NCBI GenBank assembly: GCA_910584915.1
Contig: CAJUDM010000001.1
Location: forward strand, 305,592-369,591
Length of the DNA: 64,000 bases
Direction: 5' to 3'
Source of the DNA: an uncultured Lachnospiraceae bacterium
Lineage (GTDB): Bacteria > Bacillota > Clostridia > Lachnospirales > Lachnospiraceae
Under the pieces are notes generated by a model. It was not told the DNA's origin, did no database searches, and worked only from the letters and a program-made list of their open reading frames with translations. Positions 54,777-63,115 of this stretch are shown piece by piece. How positions within the stretch are numbered: the first letter of the stretch is position 1; every line of letters begins with the position of its first letter. The position numbers and the translations under genes were made by a program.

Positions 54777-55151
54777 TTACTTCTCCCTCCACCCCGCATA
54801 CAACGTGATGGATTCTGTCACCACATCTTTCTCTGGATCCCAGGGCATCGTCCCCGCGGAATCCAGATACCAGCCGTCAAACTCAAACCCCTCTCTGGTC
54901 GGTTCCTCCGGCACTTCTATCAGCTCCCCGTGCATGATCCCGCTCTGCATCTCCACCGGCGTTCCGCCCTGTGTGTCAAAGGAAACACGAAAACCGCCCT
55001 TCGCTATGGCGAAAGCCATACAGCTGACCAAAGCTATGACCAACACCACGATGATGATATTCAGCGTTCTGACGGATATCTTGACTTTGCTGTAAAGCCC
55101 CCGCAGCTGAGGCGTCTGCTGTTGCTGCGGCTGTCTGCTTGATTGTTCCAT
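54777..55151 (-). CDS. Membrane protein with one InlB B-repeat
   Basis: The 124-residue protein has a Gln/Ser-rich start, one membrane helix (about residues 31-53, NIIIVVLVIALVSCMAFAIA) and a single InlB B-repeat-like domain outside (VSFDTQGGTPVEM, REGFEFDGWYLDSAGTMPWD, ESITLYAGW). Such repeats are usually found in large surface proteins. The ATG at 55151 follows AGGAG. It lies after the mgl terminator and is probably a separate unit. Function unknown. Confidence 0.78.
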   Translation of the reverse strand: MEQSSRQPQQQQTPQLRGLYSKVKISVRTLNIIIVVLVIALVSCMAFAIAKGGFRVSFDTQGGTPVEMQSGIMHGELIEVPEEPTREGFEFDGWYLDSAGTMPWDPEKDVVTESITLYAGWREK

Positions 55152-55184
55152 TTCGTTCTCCTGTCCCGGTTTTGCAAAAAACAC

Positions 55185-55207
55185 CCCCACGCCAAACCGC
55201 GTGAGGG
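55185..55207 (-). terminator. Terminator of the mgl operon
   Basis: CCC-CACGC pairs with GCGTG-GGG; a TTTTTT run follows on the minus strand. Confidence 0.7.
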
Positions 55208-55244
55208 ATATTTTTTAAGCTTTTGCTCCGCCTTTTCACATACC

Positions 55245-56318
55245 TTATTTCTTCACAAGATATTTCCGCATATCGATCGCGCAGGCGATCAGGATGATCA
55301 GACCTTTGATGATGTAAAGCATATTGGCGTCGACCGCCAGGAAGTTCAGGCCGGTAAAGATGATCTGCAGGAGCAGAACGCCAACCACGATACCGCTGAT
55401 GCGTCCGATACCGCCTACGAAAGATACGCCGCCGATAACGCAGGCTGCGATCGCGTCACACTCGTAGTTCAGACCGGTATTTGCGTTCGCGGAAGCGATA
55501 CGCGCGCCATCCAGAAAGCCGGTAACGGCATACATCATACCCGCCAGAACAAATACCATCATGATCGTCCTTGACACATTGACGCCGGATACATTTGCCG
55601 CTTCCTCGTTGGAACCTACCGCAAACATGTTTTTGCCAAAAGTTGTCTTATTCCAGATGATCCACATCACAATGACCAGAATAATGCTGTACAAAACGTA
55701 CTTCGGTATCGCCACAGATCCTGTTGCCGTCGGAATACTGAACAGCGTACCGGTGACCAGGTCCCTGTAGCCGTCCGTCAGGCCGCTCAATGTCTGTCCG
55801 TTGTTGGTACCTCGCATCAGATACATCAGGATAATACCATATACGATAAGCTGTGTGGACAGCGTCACGATAAACGGGTGCAGTTTAAACTTTGCCACGC
55901 TGAAACCGTTCACCAGTCCTACAAGGCCACCCGCCAGAAGAATAACAAGCATCACCACAATGATCGGCGGTGCGCTTTGCATATCCGGAAATACCTTGAA
56001 CGTAGTCGTCAAAAGGGATGCCGAAATACACGCCGTCAGGCCAACCACACGACCAGCGGAAATATCAGTACCCGTCAGCACGATACAGCCGCCTATCCCA
56101 AGCGCTATAGGTAACTTCGCCGCCGTCAGTGAAATAACGTTCACGATAGAAGGAAGCTTCAAAAACGCCGGTACTTTAATTGCCACATAGATAACCGCCA
56201 GTACAATGATGATATACATCGCATTATTCAACAGCAGATCAGTTATCTTTTTTGTTTTATCTTTCGAGGAAAGCTCCTTGAAAGCCTGTTCTTTTGCTTT
56301 TAATTTATTCTCAGCCAC
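55245..56318 (-). CDS. mglC: Galactose/methyl galactoside ABC permease MglC
   Basis: The 357-residue permease has about ten helices, with ALGIGGCIVLTGTDISAGRVVGLTACI, FAVGSNEEAANVSGVNV and GGVSFVGGIGRISGIVVGVLLLQIIFTGLNFL typical of the ribose/galactose class. A GTG start follows GGAGGG. It lies 13 bases after mglA and ends the operon. Confidence 0.93.
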   Translation of the reverse strand: MAENKLKAKEQAFKELSSKDKTKKITDLLLNNAMYIIIVLAVIYVAIKVPAFLKLPSIVNVISLTAAKLPIALGIGGCIVLTGTDISAGRVVGLTACISASLLTTTFKVFPDMQSAPPIIVVMLVILLAGGLVGLVNGFSVAKFKLHPFIVTLSTQLIVYGIILMYLMRGTNNGQTLSGLTDGYRDLVTGTLFSIPTATGSVAIPKYVLYSIILVIVMWIIWNKTTFGKNMFAVGSNEEAANVSGVNVSRTIMMVFVLAGMMYAVTGFLDGARIASANANTGLNYECDAIAACVIGGVSFVGGIGRISGIVVGVLLLQIIFTGLNFLAVDANMLYIIKGLIILIACAIDMRKYLVKK

Positions 56319-56331
56319 TCTCTCTCCCTCC

Positions 56332-57858
56332 TTACGCGTATTTTGCGGCCAGTGTCATGATCTCTTCCTGTGATGTCTCCTTTGCGCCGACCTCTCCCGA
56401 GAGCCGCCCGCCGGACATTACCAGAATCCTGTCACATACCCCCAACAGTTCCGGCATTTCCGAAGAAACCATAATGATCGTTTTACCCTGTTTTGCCAGA
56501 TCCAGGATCAACTGGTAGATCTCATACTTTGCGCCTACGTCGATGCCCCTCGTAGGCTCATCCAGAAGCAGTACCTCCGGATCTGTCAGCAACCATCTTG
56601 CCAGAATAACCTTCTGCTGGTTACCGCCGGACAACGACCTGATCTGTGTCTTCTGGCTGGGAGTCTTTGTCCTCATGGCATTGATCCCCCACTCTGTCGA
56701 CTCGCTCATAAGCTTATCGCTGAGAAACGGTCCCTTTTTGTATTTCGGCAGGCTCGATATCGTCGTATTTGCCTGAATATCACGGATGCCGAAAATGCCT
56801 GTGGCACGCCGCTCCTCTGTCAGCATGGCAAATTTATTCGCCAGGGACTCTCTGGCGTTCCGGTTCATAACCCGTTTGCCGTGCAGATAGATCTCTCCTT
56901 CTTTCCTTGTCGCAATACCGAAAATGTTTTCCAGCAGTTCGGTCCGCCCGGAACCGTCAAGTCCCGCCACACCGAGTACTTCTCCCGCCTTCGCCTCAAA
57001 GGAGACATCCCTCAAAAGGGAATACTGCGCCGTCAGATTTTTCACCTGCAGGATCGGCTCGCCTATCTTATTATCCTTCTCCGGATAACGGTTTGTCAGT
57101 TCACGCCCCACCATCAGACGGATGATCTCGTTCATCGTCAGTTCTTTCGCCGGACGGGTCGCTACCCACTGCCCGTCACGCATGATCGTCACCTCATCCG
57201 ATATCCGCAGGATCTCCTCCATTTTATGAGATATGTAGATAATGCCGCATCCGCGGTCCCGGAGCATATTGATGATCCGGAACAGATGCTCCACCTCCTC
57301 CTCCGTCAGAGAAGATGTGGGTTCATCGAAAACTATCACCTTTGAGTTAAAAGATACCGCCTTGGCGATCTCTACCATCTGGCGCTGCGAAACCGGCATC
57401 CTGCTCATGACTGTCCTGGGATCCACATGGACATCCAGTTCCTCAAAAACCTTCGTCGTGGCATCATACATCTTTTTTTCGCTTGTCAGCGGACACCACT
57501 TTGAAATTTTGGGAAAGCGTCCCAGCCACATGTTGTCCATAACATTTCGCTTCAGCGCCTGGTTCAGTTCCTGATGCACCATTGCCACGCCATTCTCCAG
57601 AGCTTCCTTGGATGTTTTGAAATTGATCTCATTCCCCTCCAGATAAATATGGCCGCTGTCTTTGTTGTACACCCCGAACAGGCATTTCATCAGCGTCGAC
57701 TTTCCTGCGCCGTTTTCTCCCATAAGCGCATGTACCGTACCGGCTTTCACGGTAAGATCTACATTGTCAAGCGCTTTTACACCGGGAAATTCCTTGCAGA
57801 TGCCTTCCATTCTCAGAAGCACATTTCTGTTGTCAGACGATGTTGTCTGTTTTTCCAA
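56332..57858 (-). CDS. mglA: Galactose/methyl galactoside ABC ATPase MglA
   Basis: The 508-residue double-ABC protein has GENGAGKSTLMK, VSQRQMVEIAKAV and IVFDEPTSSLT in the first half, and LSGGNQQKVILARWL and LLLDEPTRGIDVG in the second. It energises MglC. The start is TTG with GGAGG nine bases upstream; an ATG nearby is out of frame. Confidence 0.94.
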   Translation of the reverse strand: MEKQTTSSDNRNVLLRMEGICKEFPGVKALDNVDLTVKAGTVHALMGENGAGKSTLMKCLFGVYNKDSGHIYLEGNEINFKTSKEALENGVAMVHQELNQALKRNVMDNMWLGRFPKISKWCPLTSEKKMYDATTKVFEELDVHVDPRTVMSRMPVSQRQMVEIAKAVSFNSKVIVFDEPTSSLTEEEVEHLFRIINMLRDRGCGIIYISHKMEEILRISDEVTIMRDGQWVATRPAKELTMNEIIRLMVGRELTNRYPEKDNKIGEPILQVKNLTAQYSLLRDVSFEAKAGEVLGVAGLDGSGRTELLENIFGIATRKEGEIYLHGKRVMNRNARESLANKFAMLTEERRATGIFGIRDIQANTTISSLPKYKKGPFLSDKLMSESTEWGINAMRTKTPSQKTQIRSLSGGNQQKVILARWLLTDPEVLLLDEPTRGIDVGAKYEIYQLILDLAKQGKTIIMVSSEMPELLGVCDRILVMSGGRLSGEVGAKETSQEEIMTLAAKYA

Positions 57859-57897
57859 ATCATCTCACCTCCGTTTTAAAAGCTGTTTTTATGTGAT

Positions 57898-57925
57898 AAA
57901 AGAGTCCGGCAGGCCGGACTCTTTT
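57898..57925 (-). terminator. Attenuating hairpin between mglB and mglA
   Basis: AGAGTCCGG pairs perfectly with CCGGACTCT, flanked by AAA and TTT, with TTTTATC on the minus strand. It should give more binding protein than ATPase. Confidence 0.7.
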
Positions 57926-57990
57926 TCTATGGCCGCACACACAATGTACGGTCACAAAATTTCTGACTTTTGGTCGGAAGATCCTGTTCC

Positions 57991-59154
57991 TTATTCACCT
58001 GTGTATGTAGCGTAAGGAATATTTACACGCCATGTTCCCACAACGTTCGCTGCGTCAACATCCGCGAATTTGTCTGCGCCGCCCTGGAAGTTCTGAGCGA
58101 TCTGCGCGATGGTATTTGCCATACCTTCCGCATCCTGTTTGATCGTACCGATCATGCTGCCCGCTGCGATCGCGTCTTTTGCAGCATCTGTAGCGTCAAC
58201 GCCGAATACCGGAATCACTGTAGCGCCTTCTTTGTTGTAGCCTGCATTCTGCAGAGCTGTAACGGAACCGATTGCCATCTCATCGTTGTTTGCGATAACC
58301 AGCTCGATCATGTTGTTGTTTGCTTCGCTGTACTGGGACATAGCTGTCTGCAGATAATCTGTTGCTGCTGCTGCGGACCATGCGCCGTCTTTGTCTACCA
58401 GATACTTGTCGCTGTTGTTGCTGTCATAGAAGGAAAGGGGCTCCTTGCCTGCTTCTGCCAGCACTTTGTCAGCGTCTTCCACGCCAAACTGTGTACGAGC
58501 GTCAGCTTCTGCGTTGCCTTCCTGTCCTTTGAACATAACATAAGAGATCACGCCATCACCGTTCAAGTCAACAGTGTCATAGTTCTCAACCAGATAATTA
58601 CCGATCATTTCGCCCTGCATGTGGCCTGCCATTTCGTAGTCAGTACCTACGAATACAGCCTTGTCATAAGCGGATACCACTTCTTCACTTACGGAACGGT
58701 TAAAGAAGATAACAGGGATGCCAGCCGCCTGAGCTTTCTCGATAATATTCTTTGTCGTGTCATCGGAGCCTGTATCTACCTGATTTACCACCAGAACCTT
58801 CGCGCCCTGAGCGATCGCTGTATCGATCTGCTCTGTCTGGGTTGTCTGGCTGTTGTTGCTGTCGTAATCCTGATATGCAACGCCTGCACCGTCCAGTGCC
58901 GCATCCAGTGCGGAACGCACGCTGGAGATATAGGTATCGCCGTAGGTGTAATAGAACACTGCTACAGAGCCGCCCTCTGCTGCCGGAGCTTCTGCCGCTT
59001 CCTCAGCCGGAGCCTCTGTCTCTTCTGCCGGTGCTTCTTCAGCCGGAGCCTCTGTCTCTGCCGCTGCCGGAGCATCCGCTGCGCTGTTACCGCAAGCTAC
59101 CAGGCTGGCAACTGTCATTGCGGCAACCAGTAATAACGCAATTTTTTTCTTCAT
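57991..59154 (-). CDS. mglB: Galactose-binding lipoprotein MglB
   Basis: The 387-residue protein has a lipoprotein signal (lipobox LVAC, Cys about residue 21), an Ala/Glu/Pro linker and the sugar-binding domain with YDSNNSQTTQTEQIDTAIAQG, NLNGDGVISYV (calcium-binding loop-like DLNGDG) and ANNDEMAIGSV. The ATG at 59154 follows GGGAGG. It is the substrate receptor for mglA and mglC, and relates to two further binding proteins upstream. Confidence 0.95.
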   Translation of the reverse strand: MKKKIALLLVAAMTVASLVACGNSAADAPAAAETEAPAEEAPAEETEAPAEEAAEAPAAEGGSVAVFYYTYGDTYISSVRSALDAALDGAGVAYQDYDSNNSQTTQTEQIDTAIAQGAKVLVVNQVDTGSDDTTKNIIEKAQAAGIPVIFFNRSVSEEVVSAYDKAVFVGTDYEMAGHMQGEMIGNYLVENYDTVDLNGDGVISYVMFKGQEGNAEADARTQFGVEDADKVLAEAGKEPLSFYDSNNSDKYLVDKDGAWSAAAATDYLQTAMSQYSEANNNMIELVIANNDEMAIGSVTALQNAGYNKEGATVIPVFGVDATDAAKDAIAAGSMIGTIKQDAEGMANTIAQIAQNFQGGADKFADVDAANVVGTWRVNIPYATYTGE

Positions 59155-59251
59155 GGTTTTTCCTCCCTTTATTCTGCTCATTTTGAGCTTTTTTTTAATT
59201 TGAGCTGTATAAATATACATTGATTTGTACATTATGACCACTCATGAGCCC

Positions 59252-59280
59252 ATTATAAAGGAATTTCTGACCGTTTTCAA
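59252..59280 (-). promoter_or_regulatory. mglB promoter with overlapping cre-like site
   Basis: TTGAAA (59275-59280), 17 bases, TATAAT (59252-59257). TGAAAACGGTCAGA (59266-59279 on the minus strand) matches 13 of 14 positions of the CcpA cre consensus and overlaps the -35 and spacer, so CcpA could repress here. The leader has a short hairpin (GCTCA-TGAGC, 59177-59189). Confidence 0.65.
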
Positions 59281-59327
59281 TAAGAATTTCTTTGATTATA
59301 TAGCAATTTTTTTCGTTTTTTCAACAA

Positions 59328-60353
59328 TCAGCCATCCAGATCCTGGATCAGCATCTCCTGAGGGATCCAGTAGTATCTACCGTCTGTCAGCGGATATTTT
59401 TCCGGCGGCTGCTCTCCCAGCGCACAGCTCGCCGCAAGTTCTATGACTGCACTTCCGTAAATTTCCTTGTTGCTGGACACCGTGCCTAAAAGCTTTCCGC
59501 TCTCCATCGCCTCCAGCCCCGGATTAGTCCCGTCGATACCGACTACATTCACATCCCTCATCCCGGCGCGCTCCAAAGCATCAATCGCCCCCAGCGCCAT
59601 ATCGTCATTGTTGCTGACAACCAGTTCTATCGAATCCGGATAAGTGCTGATCCATTGTTCCATCAGGGCGGAAGCCTGGCTGCGCTCCCAGTTGGCGATC
59701 CCTCCTGTTATCCGCTCAATGGGCACCCCCTCATTTTTCAGAGTCTGAATGGACCATTCCGTGCGCACCATCGCATCCTGATGGTTTGTCTCTCCCTCCA
59801 AAAGGACGTAACTGACAACACCGTCGCCGTTTATATCCATCATCGCCGGCTGTTCCCGATAGAGATCCGCTATCAGCTTTCCCTGGAGCATCCCTGTCTC
59901 TTTTGCGTCCACGCCGATATAATAGAGCCTGTCCCAGCGGTTCATATCCTCCTCCACCGGCTGCCTGTTAAAAAAGACTACCGGGATCCCCGCCGTCATC
60001 GCCTTATCAATGACCACCGACGCATCCATGCGGTCCACCTGATTGATACACAGCACATCACACCCCAGAGAGATAAGGCGCTCCACCTGATTATTCTGCG
60101 TGCTCTGGCTGCCCTTTGCCTCCTGGATATCGAGCGTCACTTTAATACCGTGTTCCTGTTCATACTCCTTTGCCTTTTTTTCCAGTTCATTGCGAATATT
60201 ATTGATGAATGTATCATCTCCCCTGTACAGGCTGATCCCGATGCGGATGGATTTCTTTTCCTCCTCCTCCCCCGGTCCCTGGCATGCCGTCAGAAAAGCA
60301 CACACCGCCGCCAACAATGCCAGAACTGTTCTCTTCATCCTCTTCCTTCTCAT
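59328..60353 (-). CDS. Second galactose-type sugar-binding lipoprotein
   Basis: The 341-residue lipoprotein (LTAC lipobox) is a homologue of MglB: SIRIGISLYRGDDTFINNIRNELEKKAKEYEQ, MDINGDGVVSYVLLEGE (calcium loop) and VVSNNDDMALGAIDAL. It lies between the sensor genes and mglB and is read with the former. The start could be the ATG at 60353 or the ATG at 60338, which has the better site (AAGGA). It may feed the sensor kinase rather than the transporter (inference). Confidence 0.88.
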   Translation of the reverse strand: MRRKRMKRTVLALLAAVCAFLTACQGPGEEEEKKSIRIGISLYRGDDTFINNIRNELEKKAKEYEQEHGIKVTLDIQEAKGSQSTQNNQVERLISLGCDVLCINQVDRMDASVVIDKAMTAGIPVVFFNRQPVEEDMNRWDRLYYIGVDAKETGMLQGKLIADLYREQPAMMDINGDGVVSYVLLEGETNHQDAMVRTEWSIQTLKNEGVPIERITGGIANWERSQASALMEQWISTYPDSIELVVSNNDDMALGAIDALERAGMRDVNVVGIDGTNPGLEAMESGKLLGTVSSNKEIYGSAVIELAASCALGEQPPEKYPLTDGRYYWIPQEMLIQDLDG

Positions 60354-60362
60354 TTTTTCTCT

Positions 60363-61328
60363 TTACTCCATAGGAAACAGCATCTTCTCATATTCCGGTT
60401 TCCTCATATCTTTCTTTTCTATATAATAGGATTCCATGATCAGCGATTCCTGTCCGCCTTTTCCCTCCAATGCTTCAATCGCCATCCGCACGCTGAAATA
60501 TCCCCTGCTGAACTCGTCCGTTATGCAAATCCCCGTGACAATGCCGCTGTCCAGATCATGAAACACCGCCATCGTGCTTCCTCGCCCAAAAAGTCCCTGC
60601 ACACCGTCAGCGAGGACAGGGTCCTCCTCCAGCACCTCCCCCGCTTCCGATAAAACCTCCGGAGTTCCCGCCAGAAGCACTGCCTCACCCTCCGGCAGGG
60701 CTTTCAGCATTTCCCAATACCCCTCCTTGCCTTCCGGGCGTACTCTCCTGCAGGCATATCCGCCCTTCTCCAGTTCCGCTTCCGCACCCTGCAGAAAATT
60801 CTCAGCCGCCGTACTCCTCTCATGGGGCTCCGCCAGAATCAGCACTGTACAGTCAACCGGAACGCGCTTTTTCATTTCCTCCGCCAGTTGTTCACCCATC
60901 CTCCGGTAATCGACGACAGCCACAGCCTCCGTTCTCTCTCCCAATTCCCCGCTGCCGAGCAGAACCATCGGAACATTCCCCTGCTTTTCGAGCGCGGCAG
61001 CCAGCACCTTTTCATCCACCGGCACCACGATCAGCGCATCTGCGCCGTCCTGTCTTTCCCTGTCAATCATATCCAACTGCTGCCTGGCATCCATCTCCTC
61101 ATAGAGCGTGATAAAGCGCACATCCGCATTGAACTCCACCGCCGCCTGATCCATTCCCTTCCGAAAATTAACATAATTGTCATCATCGGCATCCTCAACG
61201 ATCACAGCAATCTGGTAAATCTCTTTCTCCGGCTCCCGGATGATCAGGTCCGTAGAACACATCAGAAACAGTACCACCAGAAATATCATATAGAAAGCCG
61301 CCAGTATTTTGCCTCTTTTCCCGATCAT
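60363..61328 (-). CDS. Membrane-anchored periplasmic-binding protein of the sensor
   Basis: The 321-residue protein has an uncleaved N-terminal helix (about residues 8-27) and a periplasmic-binding domain (IYQIAVIVEDADDDNYVNFRKGMDQAAVEFNADVRF, DGADALIVVPVDEKVLAA, MAVFHDLDSGIVTGICI). No clear lipobox. Its start overlaps the kinase stop by four bases (ATGA). This is the layout of the XylFII-type partner that presents sugar to a LytS/YesM kinase. The ligand is probably galactose by position (inference). Confidence 0.85.
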   Translation of the reverse strand: MIGKRGKILAAFYMIFLVVLFLMCSTDLIIREPEKEIYQIAVIVEDADDDNYVNFRKGMDQAAVEFNADVRFITLYEEMDARQQLDMIDRERQDGADALIVVPVDEKVLAAALEKQGNVPMVLLGSGELGERTEAVAVVDYRRMGEQLAEEMKKRVPVDCTVLILAEPHERSTAAENFLQGAEAELEKGGYACRRVRPEGKEGYWEMLKALPEGEAVLLAGTPEVLSEAGEVLEEDPVLADGVQGLFGRGSTMAVFHDLDSGIVTGICITDEFSRGYFSVRMAIEALEGKGGQESLIMESYYIEKKDMRKPEYEKMLFPME

Positions 61329-63115
61329 GTCCGCTCCTTCTCCATGGCTTCCGTATAGATCTTAGCTGGCAGATGGCAACGGATCGCAGTCCCCTCATCC
61401 GGTTCAGACCAGATCTCAAGACCATAATCCTCGCCAAAGTACAGCCTGATCCGCTCATTCACATTCTTGACACCGATGCCTGAACCTCTGCGGGATGAAA
61501 CCCGCGGCTTTTCGCTGAGCAGATTTTTCACCTGCTCCTGTGTCATACCAAGTCCGTTATCCCTGATCTCAAGAAGAAGCTCATCCCCTTCCCTGCACAC
61601 CTCTATACGAATCTCACCATCGCCGTCCATAAATTCCATGCCGTGGTAAATGGCATTTTCCACAAGCGGCTGGAGCATCAGCTTTAAGCATGCCAGATCC
61701 ATCACTTCCTCCTCCGCATGGATCTCATACAAAAATTTGTTTTTAAACCGCATCTGTTGGATCGTCAGATAATTGCGGACATGTTCCAGTTCATCCCGCA
61801 CCGGGATGATACTCTTGCCTTTGCTGAGGCTGATCCTGAAAAATCTCGCCAGAGCCGTCACCACCTTGACCGCTTCCTGTTTTTGCTCATTCTCGATCAT
61901 CCACACAATAATATCCAGCGTATTGTAGAGGAAATGCGGATTGATCTGTGACTGCAATGTGTCAAACTCACTTTTTCGCTTGGATTCGTGTTCCGTCACG
62001 ATATCCTGCATCAGTTTCTTAATCTGCTTTGCCATATCTCCAATGGATCGTCCCAGATGCCGGATTTCATAGGAACCTCCGGTATAGACTTCCGTATCCA
62101 GTTCCCCCTCCTCTATGGCGTTCACGGATTTTTCCAGCTCCTGAATCGGATTCGTGATACGGGAAGAGATAAACGCATTGATCAGCACCAGCGCAAACAG
62201 GAAGGATGCCGCCACAAACGCCACGAAGAGCCTCATTTTCAGGTTGCTCAAAGACAGCCCTTTCTCCGGTGTGACGCTGAGCAGCTTCCAGCCCGTATAT
62301 CCCACCGATTTCACGCTGATATTGCGCTTTTCGCCCTCGTACTCCTCCCGGTAGCTCCCGTCCCTGTATTCCAGCGCAGCCGAGATATTTTCTTTCATCT
62401 GTCCGGTTTCAATAAGCTGCATCTTCGGATGATAGATCAGTTCTCCGCCGCTGTCTATCATATAGAGGTATCCCTGATTGCCCAGAGAGATATCCTCCAG
62501 GATCTGCCGGAGGCTGCTGTAGCGGATATCAATCAGCAGGATTCCCTGTTCCGTGGATGTCCCGTGGGTGATCTCCACCGCCCTCGTGAGGGTGATCACC
62601 CATCTGTACTGCTGGTCGCTGTTGTCAAAAATATACTGCACATGGGGCGTTGTAAAATGCAGGTTATCCGTCCTCTCCAGCGTGTTTCCGAACCACTCTT
62701 CTTTTGTCACATCCAGCCCTGTTTTCAGGCGCGCCGCCGGCACCGCCTCCAAAAGTTCACCCTCCTTGGACAAAAGGGCGATATTGGCAATGCTGTCCTT
62801 GTTGTTGTCATATAAAAGAGTAATCTGGTCATTGATATGTTCCTCAGACAGATCCGCATTTTTGATCACCCCATAGTACAGGCTGTCGGACAGCTTCATG
62901 ATGGTCCTGATATAGGAGTCCACCGATCGGTTCACCTGGCCGAGAACCGCCTGGCTCTCCTCCTGCACCACCGCGGCAAGCTGTCTGGACATCTGCACAT
63001 AGAGCGCCTCTCCGCTGAGCAGCATAGCTATCAGGGCGCTGACCGTAAAATAGATAAAGATTGTATAGCGGATACTGATCTTTCTCCAGAATCCGCCCCA
63101 TGCCCTCTTATCCAT
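61325..63115 (-). CDS. Sensor histidine kinase, YesM type
   Basis: The 596-residue protein has a membrane helix, a large extracellular dCache-like region (about residues 40-290), a second helix, HAMP (SRITNPIQELEKSVNAIEEGELD), the phosphorylation motif QINPHFLYNTLD and ATPase boxes (LKLMLQPLVENAIYHGM, DNGLGM, GSGIGVKNVNERIRLYFG). Start at 63115 follows a GAGGAG-rich site and overlaps the regulator's stop by eight bases. It is expected to phosphorylate the regulator encoded just upstream. Confidence 0.94.
   Translation of the reverse strand: MDKRAWGGFWRKISIRYTIFIYFTVSALIAMLLSGEALYVQMSRQLAAVVQEESQAVLGQVNRSVDSYIRTIMKLSDSLYYGVIKNADLSEEHINDQITLLYDNNKDSIANIALLSKEGELLEAVPAARLKTGLDVTKEEWFGNTLERTDNLHFTTPHVQYIFDNSDQQYRWVITLTRAVEITHGTSTEQGILLIDIRYSSLRQILEDISLGNQGYLYMIDSGGELIYHPKMQLIETGQMKENISAALEYRDGSYREEYEGEKRNISVKSVGYTGWKLLSVTPEKGLSLSNLKMRLFVAFVAASFLFALVLINAFISSRITNPIQELEKSVNAIEEGELDTEVYTGGSYEIRHLGRSIGDMAKQIKKLMQDIVTEHESKRKSEFDTLQSQINPHFLYNTLDIIVWMIENEQKQEAVKVVTALARFFRISLSKGKSIIPVRDELEHVRNYLTIQQMRFKNKFLYEIHAEEEVMDLACLKLMLQPLVENAIYHGMEFMDGDGEIRIEVCREGDELLLEIRDNGLGMTQEQVKNLLSEKPRVSSRRGSGIGVKNVNERIRLYFGEDYGLEIWSEPDEGTAIRCHLPAKIYTEAMEKERT

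Noticed and set aside
57970..59133. Cysteine-rich plus-strand frame over mglB
   Set aside because: Antisense to mglB; the cysteines come from reversed Ala/Gln/Thr codon patterns and no signal or family match is seen.
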